DNA of 64,000 nucleotides from Botrimarina hoheduenensis (lineage in GTDB: Bacteria; Planctomycetota; Planctomycetia; Pirellulales; Lacipirellulaceae), in NCBI RefSeq assembly GCF_007859815.1, contig NZ_SJPH01000005.1, positions 40,674 to 104,673 of the forward strand. Direction: 5' to 3'. Every line of letters begins with the position of its first letter. Positions within the stretch are counted from its first letter, which is position 1. Positions 1 to 8,122 of the stretch are shown here, piece after piece. The notes under the pieces are model-generated. The model searched no databases. It saw nothing but the letters and a program-made list of their open reading frames with translations, and was not told the DNA's origin. The translations under genes were made by a program, and so were the position numbers.

Positions 1-68
1 CGGGTGTCTCATTCGCAGCGGCTTTGCACTGCGTCGAATCCGCCGAGGTCTTTTCCACCGCAGTAGCT

Positions 69-1223
69 TCAGCTCGGTTGCGCCGGCTCGGCTTTCAGCG
101 CTTTAGCGGGTTGAGTCGCGGCGGGGGTCGGTCCGCCTTTGGGCGCGAACACGAGCACCATCGCGGCTCCGGCAATCACCAGGATCAGCCCGGCGAGGAA
201 CATCGGGTGCACCTCGTTGAGCTGCCCCTGCAGGATGATGGTCGCAAAGGTGTTCACCACCGGTGCCCCGCCAAAAACGAGCGGCATCACATAGATCGGA
301 CGCCCGCCGAAGTTGAACGCCATGATGATGCCCAAGGCACCGATCGCCCCCGCGGCACCCGCCGCAAGGCTCCAGGCCGTGCCGACGAAGTTCCACTCGC
401 TGGCCTCGGGGAGCGTGGTCCGCAGCAACGCCCACGGCACCACGACGGCGATCGCGAAGTAGGCCAGCCCGACGCACAGCAGCGGCCTCAAGCGGCTCTG
501 CTGCATGGCGGCTTGGCCCTGGTGGAGCACGGGGCCGTAGGCTCCCCAGCAGCCGATCACCGTCGCGATCGAGAGCAATTGCAACAAGAACCGACCGCCG
601 AAGAGGCTTGCCTGTTGAACTTCCTGTACCACTTCGGCTTCGATCGTGGGGGTCGCGAGCGCCGCCTGGGCGGGGGCTTGGTCGTTGGCGACCGATTGGT
701 CGTTAGCGACCGAGCTGACCGTCGCCTCGGCGAGGGACTTCTTCGGCGGGGCCGGCTTAAAGAGCAGCACCGTCACGGCACCGAGCACCACCATGACAAG
801 CCCCGCCAAGAAAAGGGGTCCCACCTCTTTGACTTTCTTGGACCAATAGATCGTCAAGAACGAATTCACGACGGGAGCACCACCAAAGACCAGCGGCATG
901 ACGAACGAGGGTCGGCCCCCGAAAGTGAATGCCATGATGATGCCCAGCGCACCGATCGCCCCAAACGCACCGGCCAACAGGCTCATGCCGATGCCGCGGA
1001 AGGTCCAGGTGCCCTTTTCGCCGCGCGTGGCCAGCAGCACCGCGGGGGCGATCACGCCGATCGCAAAGTAAGCGAGCCCGACGCACACAAAAGGCCTTAG
1101 CCGGGCGTAAACGCCGGGCTCGGTGGACATGATCCGCTGGCCTTCGTGCAGCGTTACGCCGTACAGCCCCCACGCTAGAATGGTGACTCCAAACGAGGCG
1201 ATAATGAGCAGCAGTCCACGCAT
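69..1223 (-). CDS. Internally duplicated multi-pass membrane protein, DMT-like
   Basis: A 384-aa integral membrane protein made of two homologous halves of about 150 residues. Both halves carry AIGALGIIMAF and VMPLVFGGAPVVN almost unchanged (near residues 89-120 and 292-324), each set among four or five hydrophobic segments, which shows an intragenic duplication. The halves are joined by a polar linker (about 157-205) holding a perfect tandem SVANDQ-SVANDQ (171-182). The layout recalls drug/metabolite-transporter proteins, which also arose by duplication, but I cannot assign a substrate or a named family. The ATG at 1223 begins a normal membrane N-terminus; the open frame extends upstream only through a non-membrane, Cys/Arg-rich stretch. 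It lies downstream of, and on the same strand as, the large permease gene. Gene is sure, function unknown. Confidence 0.75.
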   Translation of the reverse strand: MRGLLLIIASFGVTILAWGLYGVTLHEGQRIMSTEPGVYARLRPFVCVGLAYFAIGVIAPAVLLATRGEKGTWTFRGIGMSLLAGAFGAIGALGIIMAFTFGGRPSFVMPLVFGGAPVVNSFLTIYWSKKVKEVGPLFLAGLVMVVLGAVTVLLFKPAPPKKSLAEATVSSVANDQSVANDQAPAQAALATPTIEAEVVQEVQQASLFGGRFLLQLLSIATVIGCWGAYGPVLHQGQAAMQQSRLRPLLCVGLAYFAIAVVVPWALLRTTLPEASEWNFVGTAWSLAAGAAGAIGALGIIMAFNFGGRPIYVMPLVFGGAPVVNTFATIILQGQLNEVHPMFLAGLILVIAGAAMVLVFAPKGGPTPAATQPAKALKAEPAQPS

Positions 1224-1403
1224 GAGAGAGCAGGCCGGGCGGGGGAGAGGTTCGATACAACGGGCGACGGATGCCGCCCCACAACTGCAATCAGCTCTGG
1301 CTACTGTAAGGAAGACGCCGGGCCGCAACCATGGCGCGACGCGGCAACGCTGCTCGCGAGCCGGTTCGCAGGGGAGGTTAGTGGCCCCCACTTACTTCGC
1401 CCT

Positions 1404-4400
1404 TTAGTCGCCCCTTAGGGCCGCTGCTGCGGGAGTGGTCAGAACGCCCTGCGCGGCGATCTGACCAGCCACCAGCGCGGCGACCAGCATGGCGGCGATC
1501 AGCCCGAGTGTGGCCCCCCAGGGGAGCTGGCCCGCAGTTTGGCTGGCAATCGGCCCCAACGCGATCACGGTCGCGAGGGCACCGGCCGCCAGCCCGCCGC
1601 CGACGAGCAGCAGCGTCTCGGCCAATATCAATCGGCGGAGCCGTCGCCGAGCAAAGCCGGCCGCTCTGAGCAGCGCAAGCTCGCCCCGGCGCTCGCTCAG
1701 GTTGCGATACTGGGCGATCGCCAGCCCGACGACTCCCAGCAGCAGCCCCAACGCCCCCAGCGTCTGGAAGGTGGCCAGGTAGGTGTTCTGCACCGCCAGG
1801 AAGCGTTCGAGCCGCAACGCGGTCGGCTCGGCGTCCAGCCCGTAATCGCTCAAGCGGTCCTCGAGCAACTCGATCACGGGCTCGGTGACTTGTTGCGAGA
1901 CGAGTTCCGAACCAGGGCCGTCGGTCGGTGCCCGAAACAGAAAAAATCGCTGGCCGCTGGTGTTGGGGAACAACCGCAAGAAGTCGGCCTCGCCCATCAG
2001 CAAGTCGCCTTGGAGGACGCTGTTCTTGAGCAACCCGGCGATCCGTAGGGTTTGTGGCGCGCCGGCGGGGGTGGTGAACGTGAATGTCGAGCCGACCCCA
2101 CCGTAAAGCTTCAGGCTGTAAACCGCGGTGTTGAAGTCCAGCACAACGGGCATCGGTTCCTCGACAGGCGTTGGCTGCGTGGGCAAGACCGACCAGGGAC
2201 CGGTGCCCGAGTCGGCTCGGTTTTCTGCCCACGAGAAGCGCTCGGCGAGGGTCTTAAAGGCGTCGGTCACCCCGAGCACACGGGGCTGCGTGGACTGGTA
2301 CAGATTCCGGCAACTTGCGTCTTCACCCGGTTGGACACGCAGTCCGGCACCGCTCCATCCGGCCAACGTTTGTTCATCGCGCTCCGAGAACCCCAGCTCG
2401 AATCGGCCCGCGGCTGTGTTCAGATCGAACAGCACGGGCTGATCGGTCTGGGCAACCACCGCGAAGCCGCCGGTGCCTGCTGAAGTTGGTCCTAAGCGGA
2501 ACGCCGAAGTGGCCAGGATCAGGAACGAGGCCGCCGCGACCAACCCTACGATCAACAGCGAGCGACCTCGATTGCGGGCGATCGCGCTGCCGGCCATCCA
2601 CCAGAACCCGAACGCTGATCGACCCGTCGTGCGGCGCGGCCGCAGCCCCCACCAACCGCCACACAGCAGAGCCGCAAGAGTAGAACCGCCCGCGGCAAAG
2701 AAGGCCCCGGCGGCGGCCTCGCCACGCAATCGGCCGCCGATGAACGCGGCGAAGACAGCAGCCAGCAACAACAGCACCGCGGCCAGCAGGGCCCGTCGGT
2801 CTTGGCTGCCGCTCGCAAACGATGCTGGTTCGGAACGTCCCAGCAACAGCGCGCGCGGCGGTTGCTTCAAGAACCCTCGAATCACGCGCCACGCGCTTAG
2901 GGCGGCGACCGCCGTACCGGCCAGTGCGCCACCGACGATTGCCACCGTACCCGTGTGGAGGTGAAGAAACGGGCTCGTAATGGCGCTCACCCACACGGTT
3001 CGGAGCAAGGCAAGCAGCCCGGCCGCGTACGCCACGCCACCCACTGCGCCCACCACAACGCCAACGGCAACGGCGACAAGGGTCTCGGCAAGCATCCAGC
3101 GGGTGGTCCACCGCTTCGAGAAGCCGATCGATCCAAGCAAGCCGATCTGGTTCGCACGGCCCTCGACCGCCAACCGCACAAGCAACACTATCAGCGCGAG
3201 CGCCGAGCCGATTAGGAACAGGCTAAAGAGCAGGAACAGCACATCGAACGGTGTGCTTCCGCTCGACGCGGCGATCGCCTGGGCACGCAGTGCGAGCGGT
3301 TCGAAACCAAAATCGGCCGGATCCAAGGTGGCCAAGAGTCGCTGCTCGACCTGGCGGGCATCTCCGTCGGCGGAAAAGCGGATCAAGCTAGTGCCCCCCC
3401 ATCGCGTTGACCATAGCCGGCTGGCAAGCGGCTCGGCGAGGAACGCTTTGGGGGTGGTCGTGTGATTGTCCCAGTACGCCTCATCCTGCGGGCGAATCGT
3501 CTCGACCAACTCGAAGGGAAGATCCCAATCGTTGATCGAAGCGGCGTCGGTCACCCCTGCCAGTTCGGGAGTCCAGGCCGGGTCCGCCGCCGAGGTCGGC
3601 AGACCCTGTTGGTCCGCCAGCGGCACGATCGCCGCCAGTCGTAGCGACACCGGCGGTGCTTCCTTCAACACGCCATGCGTGCTCTCTGGTTCGTAGTACC
3701 GCAGCGTGATGCGCGCCCCCACTTCAACGCCCAGGTCGGCGGCGGCCCAATCGCTCAGGGCGATCTCTTCATCGGTCAGTGTCAGCGGAGCCTGTTGATC
3801 GTCGAGCAATCGCACGACGCCAGCGCTAGCACCTGCAACCGTCGAGTAGGGAATCGACGCGTCGCCCGCTTCGATGCGGTTGGCCAGATAGGTGGTGACG
3901 GTCTGGACCGCCTCGCTGCCCAGCGCCTTCTGTGCCGCTTTCACGGCCACCGGAGGGAGCACCAGATTGTCAGAATCAAGCTGCCACACGCCCGAGTCGA
4001 TCCGGCTCAGCCGGAGGCCGTAGTCCGCAAGCCGCGGCGCAATCGGCGGAGCCGCCACCGCTGCTGTGCGGTCGGTGGTGGATTCGATTGTCATGGCTGT
4101 GCAAGTGTCGCCCAGCTCTAACAATTTTTGGGCCTCGGCGAGCGCCACAAACACGCTGCGCGGCGCGACCTGAGTCGGGGCAATCGAGAAGCGTGCTAGG
4201 CCCTCTGCCCGAACGATTGCCACCCGCGGCAATCGCAGCGAGCGGGTCGTATCGGCCCGCTCGCCCAGAGCGCTATCGCCGGGCAATGCCGTCGAGACCG
4301 AAACGCGGACCACGAGCGGGTCTCCCTCGCGCAACCCAAGCTCCGCTGCAAGCGGTGCCGTTATTGAGGCAACAGAATCACCGGGGGGTTCGATCAAGCC

Positions 4401-4730
4401 CCCGACGAGCGTAACTCCGCTTGCCCGACGATTCTTACCGTCGAGGCGGGTCGAAACGCTCGCGGCGGCAATCACCAGCGGCCGGCACCGCCGGTTGGAT
4501 GTTTCCGATTCCGCAGCGAGCGCCGCCCGGAACGGACGCCCCGGCGCAACGAGCGCATCGATCGACCCCAATCGATCTAGCGCCAGCGTGCGTAAGCTGC
4601 CGCGAACCGAGTCGCCCACGACCAACGCTCCCACCAGCACGGCCGTCGCCACCGCGGCACCAGCCGCAACCGCCGCGTGCGAACGGCGATGGGTAACAAG
4701 GCTGCGGGAAAATAGACGCCAGAAGTTCAT
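1404..4730 (-). CDS. Large FtsX/MacB-type ABC transporter permease
   Basis: A 1108-aa protein with an N-terminal membrane segment (about 19-40), a long extracytoplasmic domain, an FtsX-like transmembrane block (about 495-640, including the cytoplasmic motif NQIGLLGSIGFS), further membrane segments to about 745, a second extracytoplasmic domain and a C-terminal FtsX block (about 985-1100, with GELALLRAAGF). This double-FtsX layout is that of permeases in the MacB/LolC exporter superfamily, which extrude lipoproteins, peptides or lipids by a mechanotransmission mechanism using a separate ATPase. No cognate ATPase is adjacent here; the upstream genes are small cysteine-rich proteins. The ATG at 4730 fits a short basic N-terminus before the first membrane helix. 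Family placement is firm, substrate unknown. Confidence 0.85.
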   Translation of the reverse strand: MNFWRLFSRSLVTHRRSHAAVAAGAAVATAVLVGALVVGDSVRGSLRTLALDRLGSIDALVAPGRPFRAALAAESETSNRRCRPLVIAAASVSTRLDGKNRRASGVTLVGGLIEPPGDSVASITAPLAAELGLREGDPLVVRVSVSTALPGDSALGERADTTRSLRLPRVAIVRAEGLARFSIAPTQVAPRSVFVALAEAQKLLELGDTCTAMTIESTTDRTAAVAAPPIAPRLADYGLRLSRIDSGVWQLDSDNLVLPPVAVKAAQKALGSEAVQTVTTYLANRIEAGDASIPYSTVAGASAGVVRLLDDQQAPLTLTDEEIALSDWAAADLGVEVGARITLRYYEPESTHGVLKEAPPVSLRLAAIVPLADQQGLPTSAADPAWTPELAGVTDAASINDWDLPFELVETIRPQDEAYWDNHTTTPKAFLAEPLASRLWSTRWGGTSLIRFSADGDARQVEQRLLATLDPADFGFEPLALRAQAIAASSGSTPFDVLFLLFSLFLIGSALALIVLLVRLAVEGRANQIGLLGSIGFSKRWTTRWMLAETLVAVAVGVVVGAVGGVAYAAGLLALLRTVWVSAITSPFLHLHTGTVAIVGGALAGTAVAALSAWRVIRGFLKQPPRALLLGRSEPASFASGSQDRRALLAAVLLLLAAVFAAFIGGRLRGEAAAGAFFAAGGSTLAALLCGGWWGLRPRRTTGRSAFGFWWMAGSAIARNRGRSLLIVGLVAAASFLILATSAFRLGPTSAGTGGFAVVAQTDQPVLFDLNTAAGRFELGFSERDEQTLAGWSGAGLRVQPGEDASCRNLYQSTQPRVLGVTDAFKTLAERFSWAENRADSGTGPWSVLPTQPTPVEEPMPVVLDFNTAVYSLKLYGGVGSTFTFTTPAGAPQTLRIAGLLKNSVLQGDLLMGEADFLRLFPNTSGQRFFLFRAPTDGPGSELVSQQVTEPVIELLEDRLSDYGLDAEPTALRLERFLAVQNTYLATFQTLGALGLLLGVVGLAIAQYRNLSERRGELALLRAAGFARRRLRRLILAETLLLVGGGLAAGALATVIALGPIASQTAGQLPWGATLGLIAAMLVAALVAGQIAAQGVLTTPAAAALRGD

Positions 4731-4790
4731 AGGTCGGGGGGCAATCAGCAGCGGGCGGGGGAAAGTGCGAGCCTCGGCGATCGCCTCATC

Positions 4791-4830
4791 TAAAACGAAA
4801 GCGGGCCGCGTCGCTAGCGACGCGGCCCGC
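4791..4830 (-). terminator. Rho-independent terminator with perfect 30-bp palindrome
   Basis: Positions 4801-4830 are a perfect inverted repeat with no unpaired loop base in DNA, two 15-base arms meeting at GCTAGC. Read on the minus strand it is followed by the T-rich tail TTTCGTTTTA (4800-4791). It sits about 50 bp past the stop of the cysteine-rich gene 4882-5145, in the right orientation to end that transcript before the permease gene. Confidence 0.8.
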
Positions 4831-4881
4831 CGTCAAGATCATGAACATCGCTCCGCACGGTGGCGGAGTCTTGCTACAGGG

Positions 4882-5145
4882 TTACCGAGGGCAGCTGCCA
4901 CAGCAGTTCGGGGCAGACGCTTGGCAAGCCCCCGCCGCGCAGGCACCGTTGGCACAGTCGCAATCCTCGCACGTGCAGTCGCCACACGAGCAACCTTCTT
5001 CACCGCTGCAGCAGGTGCAGTTTTCGCACGCACACTCAACCCCGCAGCAGCAAGGGCCATCGGGTGTGCCAGCGCCAACGACCAGCGAGCTTCCACCAAA
5101 GGCGAGCGCTAAACCAAGCCCCGCCAGTCCAAGTAACTTAATCAT
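4882..5145 (-). CDS. Small secreted cysteine-rich (metallothionein-like) protein
   Basis: An 87-aa protein with a signal-peptide-like N-terminus (1-26) and a mature part of about 60 residues holding 19 cysteines (residues 32-85), many as CC, CxC or CxxC (for example CSCGDCTCEDCDC), with several acidic residues between. Such density implies either metal-thiolate clusters or many disulfides; export favours a role outside the cytoplasm. The ATG at 5145 is preceded by AAAGGAAA at a good distance; the longer open frame adds a non-signal extension and is rejected. It lies 159 bp downstream of a second cysteine-rich secreted gene on the same strand and is followed by a strong terminator. No named family is recognised; metal binding is inference from composition only. 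Confidence 0.75.
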   Translation of the reverse strand: MIKLLGLAGLGLALAFGGSSLVVGAGTPDGPCCCGVECACENCTCCSGEEGCSCGDCTCEDCDCANGACAAGACQASAPNCCGSCPR

Positions 5146-5304
5146 GATTGGGTTTCCTTTTGTGATCAGCCCCTCGGGTTGGACACACGTCCGAACCAAT
5201 ACGAAGAGCTTTGAGGATCTTCAAAGCACAGCGGGGGCTTCGCAGTTGCTTTGCCGGCAGATGCCATGACGGCTCCGACAAAGACGAACGTGCGAGGCCG
5301 TGCT

Positions 5305-5829
5305 TCAAATGATCCACACGCACAACATGGCCCGTCTTTCGGGCGGAAGAAAAACCCACGGCAAGCCGCTGGGGGCTCGCACCCTTGGCAACTCGCCACC
5401 GTACAGGTCGAGCGAGCTGAGAGTAAAAGTAAACGCCGCCAAATCGATCGGCCGGGATTCGGGCTCAACCAACGGGGCGTAAGGCGCAGGTGTACTATCG
5501 CGACTCGGGCAATCGGCACAGCGGCAGTCCGTAGAACACGCCGAGTTATGGGTGTCGCTGCAAGATTTAGTGGCAAAGGGGTCCGCGATGCCGCAGCAAG
5601 GCGGTTTTTCGATCGCCACCTTGGCTGTGTCGCGGGCGCAACAGCAAGAAGTCCGGCAGCAGGCGGGCGATTCTAGGGCAGAGGCCGCAGGGGAACTCTT
5701 CTGCGCACAACAGCACTCAGCCCGCAGAGGCGGAGCAGCAAGCACCAGCGTCAGCACCGCCGCCAACAGCCGACCAGACGACCTAGAGGTCGGACTGAGG
5801 AGGGCGGCAAGCTGGCGAAGGTAGACCAT
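5305..5829 (-). CDS. Secreted cysteine-rich protein of unknown function
   Basis: A 174-aa protein: basic N-terminus, hydrophobic signal segment (about 20-36, ending PPLRAE), then a cysteine-rich region (39-107) with 15 cysteines arranged as CCC, CC, CCC, CC and spaced CxC/CxxC, plus a histidine at about 94. The C-terminal third (110-174) is cysteine-poor, Pro-rich, and ends in a short hydrophobic tail LCVWII. The clustered CC/CCC motifs resemble those in small metal-handling proteins found near copper and heavy-metal genes, but no such gene is adjacent. It precedes the second cysteine-rich gene on the same strand, so the two may share a transcript. Start at ATG 5829. The gene is supported by signal sequence and composition; function is not known. 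Confidence 0.65.
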   Translation of the reverse strand: MVYLRQLAALLSPTSRSSGRLLAAVLTLVLAAPPLRAECCCAQKSSPAASALESPACCRTSCCCARDTAKVAIEKPPCCGIADPFATKSCSDTHNSACSTDCRCADCPSRDSTPAPYAPLVEPESRPIDLAAFTFTLSSLDLYGGELPRVRAPSGLPWVFLPPERRAMLCVWII

Positions 5830-5985
5830 AGTACCTGGATATTACGCGTCCGCCGGGAGATCGGTTCTCACGCTGTAAATTACCGTAGCGAATCAATGAC
5901 ACCAACAGCAAGCGCTTCTGACCCTTTTTGCCGCAATCAGGGTGCCGCACGGCGGAAGCTAGCAAGCGGGGCACGGCTGGCTGGC

Positions 5986-7788
5986 CTAGCCTTCGAGTTC
6001 CTCCCAGCGGGCGTAGCCGGTGTCGAGGCGTGCTTGCAGGTCGGCTGCTTCGGCGCTCGCCGTGGCAATCGCTGAGGGCGCTCCCTGATAGAACTCGGGG
6101 GCGGCCATCTTGGCGTGCAACGCGGCGATTTTCGCTTCGAGTTCCTCGATCTGCGCTGGCAGGGTCTCCAGCTCGCGCTTCTCTTTATAGGAAAGCTTAC
6201 GAACCGGTTCCGCCGGGGCGGTCGCAGGGGTGGCCATTGTCGACCTGCTGGCTGGTTCTTGTTCCGGTGACGCGGGCGACAGATTTCGTTGTCGCACCCA
6301 GTCGTCATAACCGCCGAAGTATTCCCGGACGCCGCCCGGTTCAAAAACAAGCGTGCTGGTGACCACGTTGTTCAGGAAGGCCCGGTCGTGGCTCACAATG
6401 AGAAGCGTTCCCTGATAATCGATCAGCCGCTCTTCGAGCAGCTCGAGCGTCTCGGCGTCGAGGTCGTTGGTGGGTTCGTCGAGCACAATAATGTTGGCCG
6501 GCTTCGCGAAGAGCTTGGCCAACAGCAGCCGATTACGCTCCCCGCCCGAGAGCGATCCGATCGGGGTGCGTGAGCGGTCGGGCGTAAACAAGAAATCGCC
6601 CAGGTAGCCGATGATGTGTCGCGAGACGCCTCCGATCTTCACGGTGTCGTAACCGTCTGCCACTTCCTGCTCGGCCGTTAGCGAGTCGTCGAGCTGATCG
6701 CGGAGCTGGTCGAAATACGCCAGCTGCAGGTTCGTTCCCAGACGGATCGAGCCGGCGGTGGGGGGTAACTCTCCGAGCAGCACACGCAAAAGCGTGGTCT
6801 TACCGGCCCCGTTGGGGCCGATGACGCCCACTTTGTCGCCCCGCATGAGCGTCGTCGTTAGGCCCGTAAAAACCGGCTCGGTACCCGGATACGCAAACGA
6901 CACGTCTTCAGCGCGAGCGACCAGCGCACCGCTGCGTTCGGCCTCTTGGATCGCCAGCTTTGCTTTGCCCTCACGTTCGCGTCGGCCGGAACGTTCGACC
7001 CGCAAGGCCTTGAGCGCCCGCACGCGCCCCTCGTTGCGGGTCCGGCGGGCTTTGATGCCCTGCCGAATCCACTTTTCTTCTTCGGCCAGTCTTTTATCGA
7101 ACAGCGCGTTCTGTTTCTCTTCCGCGGCGAGCGCCTGCTCTTTGCGTTCCAGGAAAGCGTCGTAGTCGCACGACCAATCGAACAACCTGCCCCGATCGAT
7201 CTCAAGGATGCGGGTCGCAACCCGCCGGAGAAACTCGCGGTCGTGGGTCACAAACAGCAGCGCGGCGGGCCACGCAACCAGGAACGATTCGAGCCACTCG
7301 ATCGCGGCCAGGTCCAGGTGGTTCGTCGGCTCGTCGAGCAGCAACAGGTCGGGCGCGCCGATCACCGCCCGCGCCAGCAGGGTGCGACGTTTGAGCCCCG
7401 CCGAGAGCTCGCTGAACGCCGCGTGCGGGTCGAGCCGGGTTGCGGTCAGCAGCCGCTCCAGTTCGCGGTCCTGACGCCATTCGTCGTGCTCTTCGTTGCT
7501 GCGCCAACCCGAACGGATGACCGCCTCGACAGTCCCTGTGCCGGCATCCGACAGCGCAACGGGCACTTCTTGCTCCAGCCGCGTGACGTGAACACCGGGC
7601 GCAAGCGTACAGCGACCCGAGTCGGGCGTCTGCTCGCCGGCCAAGATCCGCATAAGCGTGCTCTTGCCGGCACCGTTACGGCCCAGCAAGCCGATCTTCT
7701 GACCGGGTTCGATGACGCAGTCGACTCCGTCTAGCAGCGGGGGGCCACGAAAGCCAATCGACAGGTCATCAAGCGTCACGAGAGCCAT
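5986..7788 (-). CDS. uup: ABC-F family ATPase, Uup-like
   Basis: A 600-aa soluble protein with two ABC ATPase domains and no membrane segments, as in ABC-F proteins that act on ribosomes or nucleic acids rather than in transport. Domain 1 has Walker A GRNGAGKST (about 36-44) and Walker B LLLLDEPTNHLD. Domain 2 has Walker A GPNGAGKTT (about 325), signature LSGGERNRLLLAKL (about 414) and LDEPTNDLD. The region between is the charged, Arg-rich linker (RRTRNEGRVRALKALR) typical of Uup, and residues about 530-600 form a predicted coiled coil (LPAQIEELEAKIAALHAKM), the Uup C-terminal DNA-binding-type domain. Start set at ATG 7788; a GTG lies one codon upstream. Uup is the best match, though other ABC-F branches also carry C-terminal coils. 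Confidence 0.9.
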   Translation of the reverse strand: MALVTLDDLSIGFRGPPLLDGVDCVIEPGQKIGLLGRNGAGKSTLMRILAGEQTPDSGRCTLAPGVHVTRLEQEVPVALSDAGTGTVEAVIRSGWRSNEEHDEWRQDRELERLLTATRLDPHAAFSELSAGLKRRTLLARAVIGAPDLLLLDEPTNHLDLAAIEWLESFLVAWPAALLFVTHDREFLRRVATRILEIDRGRLFDWSCDYDAFLERKEQALAAEEKQNALFDKRLAEEEKWIRQGIKARRTRNEGRVRALKALRVERSGRREREGKAKLAIQEAERSGALVARAEDVSFAYPGTEPVFTGLTTTLMRGDKVGVIGPNGAGKTTLLRVLLGELPPTAGSIRLGTNLQLAYFDQLRDQLDDSLTAEQEVADGYDTVKIGGVSRHIIGYLGDFLFTPDRSRTPIGSLSGGERNRLLLAKLFAKPANIIVLDEPTNDLDAETLELLEERLIDYQGTLLIVSHDRAFLNNVVTSTLVFEPGGVREYFGGYDDWVRQRNLSPASPEQEPASRSTMATPATAPAEPVRKLSYKEKRELETLPAQIEELEAKIAALHAKMAAPEFYQGAPSAIATASAEAADLQARLDTGYARWEELEG

Positions 7789-8122
7789 CACAGCCGAGGG
7801 GTATCAGGAAACAAACGGGGAACGACGGCAAAAAACGGCTAGCCCCGCAACCCGACGTGTCAAAGCGGCGGGGAAAGCCTGCGGGCCAACGGCTGCGGGC
7901 ATCGGGGCCGGCGTAGCGATTGTGGACGCTGCCGGCTGGGGCGCCACCGGGGGGGGAGACGGGCAGACGAAAAAATCCGTTATGCCGTGTCGGGTTCAGG
8001 ACGCAACCGTGGATTAACCCCACATGAGCCATTCGGCAGCCTGCCAATCCCCCTTTCGCGCCCTTCCGGGCAGGCGATGTCGCTTTCACACCCTGGGAGG
8101 GTGGATCACAAGGGTTCTTGTC
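7789..8122. other. Divergent intergenic region
   Basis: About 334 bp between the divergently transcribed ABC-F gene and the PEP-CTERM gene. No credible ORF, tRNA or repeat array was seen. It must carry both promoters, but I could not pick convincing -35/-10 pairs. The only structure noted is a short hairpin CACCCT-GGG-AGGGTG (8089-8103) just before the ribosome-binding site of the PEP-CTERM gene. Confidence 0.5.
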
